Assembly: GCA_020634935.1 (NCBI GenBank)
Contig: JACKAT010000026.1
Coordinates: 8,120 to 72,119, forward strand
DNA: 64,000 nt
Origin: Anaerolineales bacterium
Lineage (GTDB): Bacteria; Chloroflexota; Anaerolineae; 4572-78; J111
Direction: 5' to 3'
The notes beneath the pieces are model-generated. The model saw only the letters and a program-made list of their open reading frames with translations, did no database searches and was not told where the DNA came from. Of this stretch, positions 32,507 to 42,739 are shown piece by piece. The translations under genes were made by a program, and so were the position numbers. The first letter of the stretch is position 1, and every line of letters starts with the position of its first letter.

Positions 32507-33534
32507 CCCCGGCTCAACTCCTGTCGTTCGCGGGCCGGCAAATGGCACCCGGCCACGTGATTAGGCGCGACCGTTGCCAAGGCCGGAGCCGCCTCACGAC
32601 AAATGGGTTTGGCCCAAGGGCAGCGCGGGTGAAAGGCGCAGCCCGGCGGCGGCGCAACAGGGCTGGGCGGCGCGCCGGCAATGGCGCGAATTTCGGCGTC
32701 AGAGGCGTCGTCCACGCGTAGGGTCGATTGTAACAGCCCCCAGGTGTAGGGATGCTGCGGCCGATAAAACAGCGCGTCCACCTCGGCCTGCTCGACGATC
32801 CGGCCGGCATACATGACCGCCACCCGGTCGGCGATTTGGGCCGCGACGCCCATATCGTGGGTGATAAACAGCACGGCCAGCCCCATTGTTTCCTTTAGAT
32901 GCATCAGCAGCTCCAGAATTTGGGCCTGCACCGTCACATCGAGGGCGGTCGTCGGCTCGTCGGCAATCAGGATATCGGGGCCACAGGCCAGGGCCATCGC
33001 GATCAAGGCGCGTTGGGCCATGCCGCCGCTCAATTGGTGGGGAAAGTGGGCGGCGCGTCGGGCAGCGTTTGGCAGCCCGACCTGATCGAGTAAGGCCACG
33101 GCTCGCTCGTGCGCTTCCCGGTGAGACAACGACTGATGGGCGCGAATGGCCTCCGCGATTTGAACCCCGATGGGATAGACCGGGTCAAAGGCGATCATCG
33201 GGTCTTGCGGAACCATGGCTATGCGGTTGCCGCGAATATGGCGCATGGCGGTGGGGGAGAGGCTGAGCAGGTTTTGGCCTTGAAACCAAATCTCGCCGGC
33301 AGCTTGCTTAACGTTGGACGGCATGGCCCCCATCACGGTTAGCGCCGTGACGCTTTTACCCGAACCTGACTCGCCGATCAGCGCCAGCACCTCGCCCCGG
33401 TTCAAGGTGAAGCTCACCTCATTGACGGCGCGGACGAGACCTGGGGTGGTCTCGAACGAGACCTGTAGCCGCCGCACGTCTAATAAAGCATCAGATTTTG
33501 TGGTGGTGGGTTTTTTCACGTCCTTATCGACCAT
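32503..33534 (-). CDS. Dipeptide/oligopeptide ABC importer ATPase (DppD/OppD-type)
   Basis: A 343-residue ATPase with Walker A GESGSGKSV, signature LSGGMAQRA, Walker B ILIADEPTTALD, H-loop FITHD and the C-terminal CAFHPRCPWAKPIC cysteine cluster. The ATG at 33534 gives the usual family length; a GTG 60 bp further upstream (33594) is also in frame, and neither has a clear Shine-Dalgarno. Separated from the permease genes by a 400-bp repeat region, but same strand and clearly the same system. Confidence 0.9.
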   Translation of the reverse strand: MVDKDVKKPTTTKSDALLDVRRLQVSFETTPGLVRAVNEVSFTLNRGEVLALIGESGSGKSVTALTVMGAMPSNVKQAAGEIWFQGQNLLSLSPTAMRHIRGNRIAMVPQDPMIAFDPVYPIGVQIAEAIRAHQSLSHREAHERAVALLDQVGLPNAARRAAHFPHQLSGGMAQRALIAMALACGPDILIADEPTTALDVTVQAQILELLMHLKETMGLAVLFITHDMGVAAQIADRVAVMYAGRIVEQAEVDALFYRPQHPYTWGLLQSTLRVDDASDAEIRAIAGAPPSPVAPPPGCAFHPRCPWAKPICREAAPALATVAPNHVAGCHLPARERQELSRG

Positions 33535-33609
33535 GTATTCTGTATCATCATTCCCAAAAAATAAACGAACAACCGGCGCGGCTGTTTCGGCCACGTTGGC
33601 CGAGCGTTG

Positions 33610-33920
33610 ATGAAGGTTAAGAAAACAGACGGGTCACGCCGGGCCAAAGCGCGCGAGGCTAAAGTCATCGCGCTGAAAGAGCGAAGGACGCTGAAGCGCC
33701 CTCAGATGGCGCAAACCTAAGTAGTTTTCAACTCTAAGTTGTTACATTAATTTAGACAGAATTAACAGGATTAATATGATTTTTCCTTATTTTAATCTTG
33801 GAAATCCTGTAAATCCTGTCTATTCATCCTGGTCTCAAACTCACAAGTTAGTTATGAAAATTACTTAGCCCGAAGGGCTTCGCTCTTTTAACACGGGCCT
33901 AAAGACCCGTGCTCGGGGGG
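33610..33920. repeat. Repeat-filled gap within the importer operon
   Basis: Contains GAAAGAGCGAAGGACGCT with GGCGCTT-type hairpin (inverted copy of 12690-12720), a GACAGAATTAACAGGATTAA / AATCCTGTAAATCCTGTC pair (33755-33825), and the CACGGGCCTAAAGACCCGTG hairpin (33892-33911). No gene. It separates permease and ATPase genes of one importer. Confidence 0.65.
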
Positions 33921-33930
33921 CTTAGCCGTT

Positions 33931-34794
33931 CTACCGATTTTGTTCCGGGCGCAGCAAGTCCTGCAAGGCATCGCCGAACAGACTGAAGCACAACACAGCC
34001 AGCACGATCACGATCCCCGGAAAAAACGACAGCCACCAGCCGCTCAAAATATAGGGCCGGGCCTCGCCTAACATCGATCCCCATTCAGGGACGGGCGGCT
34101 GCGCCCCCAACCCCAAAAAGCTCAGCCCGGTGGCGATGAGAATGACGTTGCCTACGTCCAGCGAAATGCGCACACTCAACTCCTCGGCGGTGTGGGGCAG
34201 GATGTGCCTGACGACCACCCCCAGTTTACTGTTGCCGACCACATAGGCCGCCTCGACAAACGGGCGTTCTTTGATGCTCAAGACCATGCCGCGAACCATC
34301 CGCGCATAAGACGGCCACCAGACCACCCCCAGCGCCAGAACCAGACTGGTCGCGCCGACGCCGAGCGTAGCGATGATGGCCATCGCCAAAATGAGATAGG
34401 GAAAGGAGAAGAAGACGTCGGTCAGGCGCATCAGGATTTCATCGACCCAGCCGCCGGTCATCGCGGCCAGCGTACCGACCGGCAGCCCGATCATCAGCGT
34501 CAGGCTGATCACCCCGGCCGAGATCAGGAGCGACAGCCGCGAGCCATAAATGACCCGGCTGAGGATATCGCGCCCGACCTGATCCGTGCCAAACGGGTGT
34601 TCAGCGGTCGGCGGCTGCAACTCGGCCGGGCTAATGACAATCGGATCATAAGGCGCTAGGTATGATGCAAAAATCGAGGAGAGCAGCAGGGTGATAATCC
34701 CCGCCCCACTGATGATGAGCAGCAACTTGGGCCGAGTCAGCCGGGGGCGCGGGTCCGGTTCCATCTGACGATCCTCCCAAGCGGCGACGCTCAT
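33931..34794 (-). CDS. Dipeptide/oligopeptide ABC importer permease (DppC/OppC-type)
   Basis: A 287-residue inner-membrane permease with about six helices. HPFGTDQVGRDILSRVIYGSRLSL is the family signature after TM1, and the EAA loop (EAAYVVGNSKLGVVVRHILP) contacts the ATPases. The ATG at 34794 overlaps the OppB-type stop by 4 bp; a longer upstream start inside the neighbouring gene is rejected. Confidence 0.93.
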   Translation of the reverse strand: MSVAAWEDRQMEPDPRPRLTRPKLLLIISGAGIITLLLSSIFASYLAPYDPIVISPAELQPPTAEHPFGTDQVGRDILSRVIYGSRLSLLISAGVISLTLMIGLPVGTLAAMTGGWVDEILMRLTDVFFSFPYLILAMAIIATLGVGATSLVLALGVVWWPSYARMVRGMVLSIKERPFVEAAYVVGNSKLGVVVRHILPHTAEELSVRISLDVGNVILIATGLSFLGLGAQPPVPEWGSMLGEARPYILSGWWLSFFPGIVIVLAVLCFSLFGDALQDLLRPEQNR

Positions 34795-35810
34795 CGGCGT
34801 TCGCCCCAAACCGCAATACGCGGGTCGAGCAGCGGATAGATGAGATCGAGCAGGAGGTTGACGGTAACAAAGATGAAGGTGACGATCAACGTCACCCCGA
34901 TCACCGGCACGTAATCGAACGCCGAGATAGCCCGGAAGAGGTACAACCCAATACCCGGCCACTGGAAGATGGTCTCGACGATGACGGCGCCGCCGATAAG
35001 ATAGCCAAACTGGAGGCCCATCAGCGTGACGACCGGGATCAGGGAGTTTCGCAAGGCATGTTTAATGATCACCGTCCGCTCAGGCAGTCCTTTGAGCCGG
35101 GCCACCTGGATATATTTGCTGCGGAGTTCGGTCAGCATGCCGGCCCGCGTCAGCCGGGTGGCCACCGCGATGAGACCCAGGAGCAGCGTTAGGGCGGGGA
35201 GGGCAATATGATGCAGCGCTTCAAAAAAGAGCGGTAAATTCCCGGCCCAAAGGCTGTCGATGAGATAGAATCCGGTCACGTGCGGCGGCGGGCTGGTCAA
35301 GATATCGAGACGCCCCCCGCCGGGAAACCAATCTAATTGAAAATAGAGGCCGTATTGCAGCCACAGCCCCAGGACATAGATCGGCACGGCAAAGGCCACA
35401 ATCGAACCGACCCGGATCATGAGATCAACGGCGTTGTTGTGGTTGACGGCCGCCAGCACGCCCAATGAAAGGCCCAAGACGATATAGATGGCGAAGCTGA
35501 AAAAGATCAACTCTAATGAGGCCGGCAAGAATTGGACGATGTCGTTCAGAACGGGCTGTTGGGTTCGGATGGAGCGGCCCAAATCCAGCCGGGTCAGGCC
35601 GCTGAGATACCGCAGGAACTGTTCGGGGACCGGGCGGTCTAAGCCCATCGCCTGGCGCAAGGCTTCAACCTGGGCTTTACCCGCGCCAGGCCCGGCGGCG
35701 ATACGAGCCGGATCGGCCGGGATCACCTGAGCCATGACAAAGATGAGCGCCGTCACCCCGATCAGGGTCAAGATTGCCATTACAATTCGCTGAATAATGT
35801 AGCCTATCAC
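34791..35810 (-). CDS. Dipeptide/oligopeptide ABC importer permease (DppB/OppB-type)
   Basis: A 339-residue permease starting MIGYIIQRIVMAILTLIGVTALIF, the usual first helix of the family, with LGLDRPVPEQFLRYL-type segment at about 72-88, six helices, and an EAA loop (ARLKGLPERTVIIKHALRN). It is separated from the binding-protein gene upstream by a repeat-containing 287-bp gap. Confidence 0.94.
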   Translation of the reverse strand: MIGYIIQRIVMAILTLIGVTALIFVMAQVIPADPARIAAGPGAGKAQVEALRQAMGLDRPVPEQFLRYLSGLTRLDLGRSIRTQQPVLNDIVQFLPASLELIFFSFAIYIVLGLSLGVLAAVNHNNAVDLMIRVGSIVAFAVPIYVLGLWLQYGLYFQLDWFPGGGRLDILTSPPPHVTGFYLIDSLWAGNLPLFFEALHHIALPALTLLLGLIAVATRLTRAGMLTELRSKYIQVARLKGLPERTVIIKHALRNSLIPVVTLMGLQFGYLIGGAVIVETIFQWPGIGLYLFRAISAFDYVPVIGVTLIVTFIFVTVNLLLDLIYPLLDPRIAVWGERR

Positions 35811-35880
35811 GTCAGTCTTTCATCTCAGCCGGGTAAGATTGGTTCAGTTTGTTAACCTGAGTTCGGAAATAGATGTGTTT

Positions 35881-36042
35881 CATGTCATTTCGGAGCGCTA
35901 GCGGAGAAATCCCTATGATAATACAATAAAAAGGGGGCTGGCTGGGAAAATTTGAAGTGACAACGGCCATTTTTCCCCGGCGGATGCTTCATTTATGGGA
36001 ATGTCTGAGGGATTTCTCCGCCTTCGGCTACGAAATGACATG
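35881..36042. repeat. MITE-like element, TGTCATTTCG family
   Basis: ATGTCATTTCGGAGCGCTAG...GGAGAAATCCCT on the left and AGGGATTTCTCCGCC..CTACGAAATGACAT on the right form about 35-bp terminal inverted repeats around an unrelated centre. Same family as 43555-43770, 50100-50442, 55399-55565, 57883-57960 and 58925-58995. Confidence 0.75.
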
Positions 36043-36097
36043 CTCGACTTTAATTATCGAACTTAGATTATAAAAATTCTTATTCCCAAACGTAGTT

Positions 36098-37780
36098 TCA
36101 TTTATCAACCTGATACAACGGCCAGAATTGGGGCACGTACATCAAATCGGTGGGTTGGTAAACGAAGCCGTCGGTATTGTCGCACACCGCATCGAGGTCT
36201 ACCAGGTTGGCAATGGGGAAAGCGTAGACATTGTCGGTGGCCAATTGCTGCGCCTCGTGCAACAGAGCCAGCCGGGCGGCTTCGTCCGGTTCAGATTGCC
36301 CCCGGTCGATCAGGTCGTCCATAGCCGATACGTCTTGGTAGGTCCAATTCAACAGGCCGTCCGAGCCAAACACCTTGTCAAACCATTGGAAGGGATCGGC
36401 GGTCTCCGGCGCTTCGTGTTGGGGGTTAAACGTGGCCGCGGTGTCCGGGTCCTGCCCCTGTTCAAAGTATACGCTAAAGGGCAGCACCTGTACCTCGAGG
36501 GTGACGCCAATTTGGGCCAGGGCAGCCTGGTAGAGTAAGGCTGCCTGCCGCTGATCCTCCAAGCCTTCAACGGCGGTCATCGTCACGGTGAAGCCGCCGT
36601 CCGAATAGCCGGCTTCGGCCAGTAATGCTTTGGCACGATCCAGGTCTTGCTGCAAGGGTTCATAGCTTTGGTCAGCGCCGGGATAATGGTTCGACAAAAC
36701 ATTACGGGGAATCTCGCTGTAGCCTTGATAGAAGTTTTGGAACTGTTCGTAGGGGAAGGCCAGAACCATCGCTTGCCGAACCAGCAAGTTGTCCATCGGG
36801 GGTTTGGCCGCGCTCACAATCAATTCCAGCGTCAAATATGAGTTGCCGGAAATCAGCTTGACCGGGCTGTCGGCGGCCGCCTCAACCATGTCGCGGTACG
36901 ACATCCAACTGCCCAGGCAGCTATCGCCCCGCTCCATGAGCTGGCGCTGCACCGCGCTATCCTCGATGGGGCGGACGATGATCGCATCGTAGGCCGTGGG
37001 CTGAAAGGCGGCCTTGTTCCACCAATCGTCAAACCGTTCAAGCCGGTAAAATTCGCCGTGAACGATCTCGCCCAGGCGATACGGGCCGGTTCCGTTGGCA
37101 TTGTCCGCGAACCACGCTTGGGCCAGGTCGCCATCGACTTCGTGCGCGGTCACATCAGCCGCGCTAACGATGCCGATTTTGGGTAAGACCGCCGGAAAGA
37201 GCACATACGGCTCGTTGAGTTTGAACCGAACGGTCATGTCATCCACCGCTTCAACCGAGTCGAGCTTGCCCTGCAAGATGGCGCCGGGCTGGTTTTGGTT
37301 GATGGCCAGAACCCGATTAAAGGTTACGACTACATCTTCGGCATCAACGGTATCGTCGCTGTTCTGAAAGGGAACCCCCTCACGGAGTTTAAAGGTCCAT
37401 TCGGTATAATCGTCATTGGCTGCCCAGCTTGTGGCCAGGTCGGGTTCGACCTCCGCCGTACCGAGCTTATAGGTCACTAACGGATCGTAGACGTTGCGAT
37501 GAAAGGTGTAACCCACGGTCGTCCAGCTTTTAGCCGGGTCAAGCGGGTCGGGGTCGAACAGGTTGGTCATCACAAAGACGCGGGGTTCTGCGGCCGCCGG
37601 TTCAGTCGCGACCGCCGGTTTGGCCTCGACCGTCCCGGTCGCCTCTCCTCCAGCAGCTTGGGGCTGACTACAAGCTGTGAGGAACATTATGAGGAACATT
37701 ATAATGAAGCATGTGACTATCATTGCGCTTGTTCCCAGGCGCATAACCACTTGTCGCTCGAATTCAAATTGGGGCAACAT
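36098..37780 (-). CDS. Family 5 extracellular peptide-binding lipoprotein
   Basis: A 560-residue substrate-binding protein of the DppA/OppA family (SBP_bac_5). The signal sequence ends in the lipobox FLTAC. Family segments include DLATSWAANDDYTEWTFKLREG and the C-terminal lobe with ERLxDWW. The ATG at 37780 is preferred because GGGAGGAAGG lies just upstream. It supplies the importer encoded at 31466-35810. Peptides or related compounds are the likely substrate. Confidence 0.93.
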   Translation of the reverse strand: MLPQFEFERQVVMRLGTSAMIVTCFIIMFLIMFLTACSQPQAAGGEATGTVEAKPAVATEPAAAEPRVFVMTNLFDPDPLDPAKSWTTVGYTFHRNVYDPLVTYKLGTAEVEPDLATSWAANDDYTEWTFKLREGVPFQNSDDTVDAEDVVVTFNRVLAINQNQPGAILQGKLDSVEAVDDMTVRFKLNEPYVLFPAVLPKIGIVSAADVTAHEVDGDLAQAWFADNANGTGPYRLGEIVHGEFYRLERFDDWWNKAAFQPTAYDAIIVRPIEDSAVQRQLMERGDSCLGSWMSYRDMVEAAADSPVKLISGNSYLTLELIVSAAKPPMDNLLVRQAMVLAFPYEQFQNFYQGYSEIPRNVLSNHYPGADQSYEPLQQDLDRAKALLAEAGYSDGGFTVTMTAVEGLEDQRQAALLYQAALAQIGVTLEVQVLPFSVYFEQGQDPDTAATFNPQHEAPETADPFQWFDKVFGSDGLLNWTYQDVSAMDDLIDRGQSEPDEAARLALLHEAQQLATDNVYAFPIANLVDLDAVCDNTDGFVYQPTDLMYVPQFWPLYQVDK

Positions 37781-37907
37781 CGCCTTCCTCCCCTCAAAAC
37801 ACATTAACCGAACCTTTACGGTGCCGGTTATTCCCATTATGGTAATCAAGCCAGGCGATCACGCAAATTCTTTCCGGGCTGTTATCAACGTCTTCGCTGG
37901 CCTCAAG

Positions 37908-37936
37908 TTTTCACTTCACACCGTATTCACTATAAT
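37908..37936 (+). promoter_or_regulatory. Probable sigma-70-type promoter of the kinase gene
   Basis: TTTTCA near 37908-37913 and TATAAT at 37931-37936 with a 17-bp spacer, about 50 bp before the ATG at 37987. The -10 is a perfect consensus match, the -35 matches four of six. Confidence 0.55.
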
Positions 37937-37986
37937 TACCCTAATCCAATCAATTTACCGGATCATTGACGATCCCCAAAAACCGT

Positions 37987-40900
37987 ATGACCCATAGGCA
38001 AAAAATTCACCAACTGGAGCGTCGGCTGGCCGACTATGCCGATGTTTCTGAGGCGGCCGTCACCCCAAAAATCGATATCTTGAATGATCTGGCCTGGGCC
38101 TTGTGCGATACCGACATGCAGCGAGCGCAGTCGCTCAGCGAAACGGCTTACGCCCTGTCGTCCGAGGCCAACGGCAACGGGACCGAACCCTACCGGTTGG
38201 GTATGGCCTACAGCTTGCGGACTCAGGGCTACCTCAACCAACGGTTCGGCGACTATTCTTTGGGTTTGACGCAACTGTTTAAAGCCCAAGAGTTGTGTGA
38301 GACGCTGAAGCTCGATGACGCCCTGACCGATGTCTACGATAGCATCGCCGGTATCCATTACCAGATTAGCAACTTCCCTGAGTCGCTTAACTATATTTAT
38401 AAGCAGCTTGAGGCGGCCCAACGTGTGGGCGACAGCCGGCTGATCGCCAACGCCTACAACAACCTGGCCAATATCTACTTTGAAACGGGCGACTATGATC
38501 GAGCCATCGAGACCCTGCATCATAATTTAAAGCTGGCCGCCGAAACCGATTTCAAGCGCATCGAATCGCTGTCTTACCTCAATCTGGCTGAAACCTATCT
38601 ACGGGCGGGCGCACCGCACAAGGCGCTGGACAACGCGCTGCGCGGGTTGCAGGTCAGCCAAGCCGCCGGCTTTGAACTGTTCGAGGGGTACGCCTTTGAT
38701 TTCGTCGGCAGAGCCTATCTCGAACTGGGTGAACCGCCGCAAGCAATACCCTATCTGGAAAGGGCGTTGGCCTTATCCCGGAAGGTGGAATCACACGTCG
38801 CCGAGTCGCTCATTTTGCTGAGTATCGGTCAGGCTTACCGTGATATGCAGCAGCTCGAGCAGGCGCTGAATTATGCCCAACAAGGCGTCGCCGTGGCCCA
38901 GGCGATTAACGCCAACAGCGAGTTATTCAAAGGCCACTTGCTGCTGTCTGAACTCTATGAACAACAGGGCAATTTGGCGCAAGCGCTGCATCATTTCAAA
39001 CAGCACCACACCTTCAAGGAACTGGTCTTTGGGGAAAAGGCCGATCAGCGGCTGAAAGTCCTGCAAATCGCGTACGATACCGCCACCGCCAAAAAAGAGG
39101 CCGAAATCCATCGCTTACATAATGTCGAACTGGAACGGGAAATCGCGGAACGCCGCCGCCGGGAAAAACAGTTACGCCTGTTAGAGTCGGTGGTGGCTAA
39201 CACCAACGATGCTATCCTAATTGTGACCGCCGACTCGGATGGGGGCCAGCCCACCGACATCATTTATGCCAACGGGGCCTTGACGGAATTGACCGGATAC
39301 CACCAACAAGAACTCATTGGCCAATCACCGCGCATTTTCCAGGGGCCGAAAACCGACGCAGAAACCATCCAGCAAGTTCGAGAGGCCATCAAGCGTAACC
39401 AACGGATCAGAAGGGAAGTGCTTAATTATACCAAAGCCGGCGATGAACGGTGGGTTGAACTTGATCTCATCCCGGTTAAGGACGAATCGGAGCAGATTTC
39501 TCACTGGGTAGCCGTACGACGTGACATTACCCAACGTAAGCAATTCGAGCAAGCCTTGCAATTGGGTCAAGAACGGTACCATTTGGCCACCCAGGCCGCC
39601 GCCGTCGGGGTGTGGGATTGGAACCTGCAAACCGGTGAATTTTATTTGGACCCGGTCATTAAAACCATCCTGGGCTATACTGATGACGAGATTCCCAACG
39701 ATTTGGATATCTGGGCAGAGTACGTTCACCCTGATGACCGGCAGGCGGTGATGGCGGCGGCCCAAGCGCACATCGAAGGCCAAACCCCGGTTTATGCCCA
39801 CGAACATCGCATGCTGCATAAAGACGGCTCGGTGCGGTGGGTGTATGTGCATGGCAAGATCATCAACGATGAGCAGGGCCGGCCCATACGCATGATTGGC
39901 ACCGATGCCGACATTACGGGGCGAAAGGCCGTGGAAGCGCAGGTGCAGCGCCAGCTTGACTATGCGCGGGCGCTGGCGGCGTTTGAGCAAACGCTGCTGG
40001 CCCCCGCCGAGAGCGAGGCCGACCGTCGCCGCTTGCTGAGCGAGGCCCTGCAACATCTCCTTAAGCCGATAGAGGTCAGCAAGCTGTTTATCTACGAAAA
40101 CGTTGATGACTCGGAGAGGGGTTTTTGTGCCCGCTTTGTGGCCGATGCCTGCGCTCCCGGCATCGCCTCGCTAATCGATCGGCCTGATCCGGACAGCCTG
40201 GTTATCCCCTGGTCGGCGGTCCCGGCTGAAAATCGCCGCCGTCTGGCAGAGGGCCGGCCGGTGGGCGGGCCGGTCAACGATCTGTTTGCCGATACGCCCG
40301 CATTTCGGGATTATTTGCTCAAGCAAGCCCACATTCTGTCGATTCAATTTTCCCCCATCCATTTCGGCGACTGTTGGTGGGGTTACGTGGGCTTTGACGA
40401 CCGCGCTAATAAGCGGACATGGCAGGAAGATGAAATTCTGCTGTTAGGTACCGTCGCTGAGATGCTCAGCAGCACCTTGCAGCGCTGGCAAGCCGAAGCC
40501 AAGCTGCACGCCCTGAACGACCAGTTGGAACAGCAGGTCAAAATCCGCACCACTGAGTTGAGCGACGCCGTCGGGCTGCTGCAACAAGAGATCGTCGAGC
40601 GCGAGCGGGCCGAAGCGGAAATTCAGCAGATGGTCGAAACGCTGGAACAGCGGGTGGCCGCCCGCACCGAGGAACTGGCCACCTTTTTTGATTTGACGGT
40701 GCTGGCCGGCCAAGCCACCCATCTTAATGACGTGTTTGAACAAGCCCTGCCCCGGATTGTCGAATTGACCCGTAGCCGGGCTATCAGCGTCCATCTGTTT
40801 GAGCCGGACCACACCGGTCTACAGTTGGCGGCGCAGCAAAATCTATCGGCTGCGAGCCGGCTGCGGCTACAATCCGTTGATTTGCCGGCCCACTTTCAAC

Positions 40901-41784
40901 ACTGGCTGCAACAACCCAACGATCCGCTGATGACCACCACGCTCGCTCAACTGGCGCTCCTGCCCTCGAATTTCCATCTGCCGCAGTGTCAAACCTACCT
41001 GGGAGCGCAAATCAGGAGCGGCAACCGGGTTGCGGGACTATTGAGTTGCTACCGATATACCGACCGGGGCTTTGGTCTGGATGAAATTGCCCTGGTGACG
41101 GCCATCGCCGAGCAAATGGGCATGATGCTGGAAACGCAGCGCCTGCGCCAGAAGGCCGAGGAAATGGCGGTGTTGCAAGAACGGCAGCGGCTGGCCCGCG
41201 ACCTGCACGACTCGGTCACCCAATCGCTGTACAGCCTGTCGCTGTTTAGCCGCGCCGGGCGCGAGGCCGCCGAAGACGGCGATTTCGACCGCCTGAATCA
41301 CAGCTTAAGCGAGTTGGAACACAATACGCTCCACGCCTTGCGGGAAATGCGCCTGCTGCTGTACGAACTTCGCCCGGCCGATCTGGAGCAAGAGGGTTTG
41401 ATCCAGGCCGTTAAGCTGCGCTTGAACACGGTCGAGCGCCGCGTCGGCTTGCGGCTCGATGTTCGGCTGGATGAACTGCCGGAGATGTCGCCCCGATGTG
41501 AGGTAGAGTTGTATCACATTATTGTGGAAGCCATGAATAACGTAGTCAAACACGCCGCCGCCGCCAGTCTAACCCTGCATTTAACCCCGGCCGACCGGCA
41601 GTTGCACCTGCAGATTATTGACGACGGCCAAGGGTTTGACCCTTCGCAATCAAGGGGGGGGTTGGGACTAAACAACATCCGGGAGCGGGTCGCCCGGCTC
41701 AACGGCCAACTCACCATTGAGAGTGCGCCGGGCCGGGGTACCCGGTTGGAGGCGGTTATACCGTACCCTTTTGAGGAGAAATAA
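37987..41784 (+). CDS. TPR-PAS-GAF sensor histidine kinase (HisKA_3/NarX-type)
   Basis: A 1265-residue soluble kinase with no membrane helix. Residues about 1-365 hold tetratricopeptide repeats (YNNLANIYFETGDYDRAIE and others), about 385-640 two PAS/PAC domains, 650-840 a GAF-like domain, 845-900 a coiled coil, 900-1055 a second GAF, then HisKA_3 with phospho-acceptor H1074 (RDLHDSVTQ) and a HATPase_c domain (NNVVKHA N-box, DDGQGF, GLGLNNI). The ATG at 37987 is used; a TTG 21 bp upstream is possible. The NarL-type regulator 257 bp downstream is the obvious partner. The TPR front suggests sensing through a protein or peptide ligand inside the cell. Confidence 0.92.
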   Translation: MTHRQKIHQLERRLADYADVSEAAVTPKIDILNDLAWALCDTDMQRAQSLSETAYALSSEANGNGTEPYRLGMAYSLRTQGYLNQRFGDYSLGLTQLFKAQELCETLKLDDALTDVYDSIAGIHYQISNFPESLNYIYKQLEAAQRVGDSRLIANAYNNLANIYFETGDYDRAIETLHHNLKLAAETDFKRIESLSYLNLAETYLRAGAPHKALDNALRGLQVSQAAGFELFEGYAFDFVGRAYLELGEPPQAIPYLERALALSRKVESHVAESLILLSIGQAYRDMQQLEQALNYAQQGVAVAQAINANSELFKGHLLLSELYEQQGNLAQALHHFKQHHTFKELVFGEKADQRLKVLQIAYDTATAKKEAEIHRLHNVELEREIAERRRREKQLRLLESVVANTNDAILIVTADSDGGQPTDIIYANGALTELTGYHQQELIGQSPRIFQGPKTDAETIQQVREAIKRNQRIRREVLNYTKAGDERWVELDLIPVKDESEQISHWVAVRRDITQRKQFEQALQLGQERYHLATQAAAVGVWDWNLQTGEFYLDPVIKTILGYTDDEIPNDLDIWAEYVHPDDRQAVMAAAQAHIEGQTPVYAHEHRMLHKDGSVRWVYVHGKIINDEQGRPIRMIGTDADITGRKAVEAQVQRQLDYARALAAFEQTLLAPAESEADRRRLLSEALQHLLKPIEVSKLFIYENVDDSERGFCARFVADACAPGIASLIDRPDPDSLVIPWSAVPAENRRRLAEGRPVGGPVNDLFADTPAFRDYLLKQAHILSIQFSPIHFGDCWWGYVGFDDRANKRTWQEDEILLLGTVAEMLSSTLQRWQAEAKLHALNDQLEQQVKIRTTELSDAVGLLQQEIVERERAEAEIQQMVETLEQRVAARTEELATFFDLTVLAGQATHLNDVFEQALPRIVELTRSRAISVHLFEPDHTGLQLAAQQNLSAASRLRLQSVDLPAHFQHWLQQPNDPLMTTTLAQLALLPSNFHLPQCQTYLGAQIRSGNRVAGLLSCYRYTDRGFGLDEIALVTAIAEQMGMMLETQRLRQKAEEMAVLQERQRLARDLHDSVTQSLYSLSLFSRAGREAAEDGDFDRLNHSLSELEHNTLHALREMRLLLYELRPADLEQEGLIQAVKLRLNTVERRVGLRLDVRLDELPEMSPRCEVELYHIIVEAMNNVVKHAAAASLTLHLTPADRQLHLQIIDDGQGFDPSQSRGGLGLNNIRERVARLNGQLTIESAPGRGTRLEAVIPYPFEEK

Positions 41785-41796
41785 TTTCCGCATTTG

Positions 41797-41998
41797 TCAT
41801 GGCGAGGAGAAACGACGAAGCCATCTCCACGGTCGGGATAGGGGATTGCTTCGCTTCGCTCGCCATGACAGGGCCGAACTTATTTATCTCTCATTCCTAT
41901 AGAAGTTACACCGTTGGAGATTAGCCCGCCCTAAATCCCTCCCACAGGGAGGGACTTGTCTGGTCCTCTCCCCTTGGGAGGGAGTTAGAGGGGGGCTA
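41797..41998. repeat. Inverted repeats between kinase and regulator genes
   Basis: GTCATGGCGAGGAG...CTCGCCATGAC (41797-41870) and a CCCTCCCACAGGGAGGG plus CCCCTTGGGAGGG palindrome cluster (41930-41990) followed by GGGGGGCTA. Typical dispersed intergenic elements; they may form mRNA hairpins between the paired genes. Confidence 0.65.
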
Positions 41999-42041
41999 AA
42001 CCGGTCAACGGCGTAAGTCATATCCTAATTGAGGAGTAATC

Positions 42042-42680
42042 ATGACCGATTTAATCCGCATTCTCATTGCCGATGACCACTTTGTAGTTAGACAAGGCCT
42101 GTCCACTTTACTGGTACCTCGCAACGGTATGGAAGTGGTGGGCGAAGCCGCCAACGGTCGGGAGGCGGTCGATCTGGCCCGCACCCTCCGGCCGGATGTC
42201 ATTTTAATGGATATGATGATGCCGGAAATGGATGGCCCCCAGGCCATCGCTCTCATCAAGGCGGACAATTCGAAAGCTCGCATCGTGGTTTTAACCAGCT
42301 TTGGGGAAAACAAGCAGGTGGTGGCGGCCATTCAGGCTGGCGCGATGGGCTACCTGCTCAAAGACTCCTCGCCCGATGATCTGTTTCACGCCATTCGCAG
42401 CGCCCATGAAGGCAAGATGGCCCTGCCCCAGGAACTGCTCCTGACCTTGATGCAGCCCCAGCCGGCCGCGCCCGCCGGCCTCGATCAACTGACCGACCGG
42501 GAAACCGAGGTGCTAAAACTGGTCGCTCAAGGTCTATCGAACCGAGAAATCGGCGAGAAACTGGCTATCAGCACCACCACGGTGCGCACCCACGTCAGCA
42601 GCCTGCTCAGCAAACTCGGGTTTGCCAACCGCACCCAACTGGCCCTCTTTGCCGCCGAGCACGGCTTCGACGGTCGATAG
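42042..42680 (+). CDS. NarL/FixJ-family response regulator, partner of the TPR kinase
   Basis: A 212-residue regulator. Receiver residues D11-D12 and phospho-acceptor D57 (LMDMMMP), Lys in LLKDSS, and a LuxR-type helix-turn-helix (LTDRETEVLKLVAQGLSNRE) are all intact. GAGGAG lies 8 bp before the ATG. Its position directly after a HisKA_3 kinase is the usual NarX/NarL arrangement. Confidence 0.95.
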   Translation: MTDLIRILIADDHFVVRQGLSTLLVPRNGMEVVGEAANGREAVDLARTLRPDVILMDMMMPEMDGPQAIALIKADNSKARIVVLTSFGENKQVVAAIQAGAMGYLLKDSSPDDLFHAIRSAHEGKMALPQELLLTLMQPQPAAPAGLDQLTDRETEVLKLVAQGLSNREIGEKLAISTTTVRTHVSSLLSKLGFANRTQLALFAAEHGFDGR

Positions 42681-42739
42681 GCTTAGTCGCGCTACCTTTT
42701 ACCCCATCTAAGTAAGCGTTCAGCCCTTAGAGACTGGTT

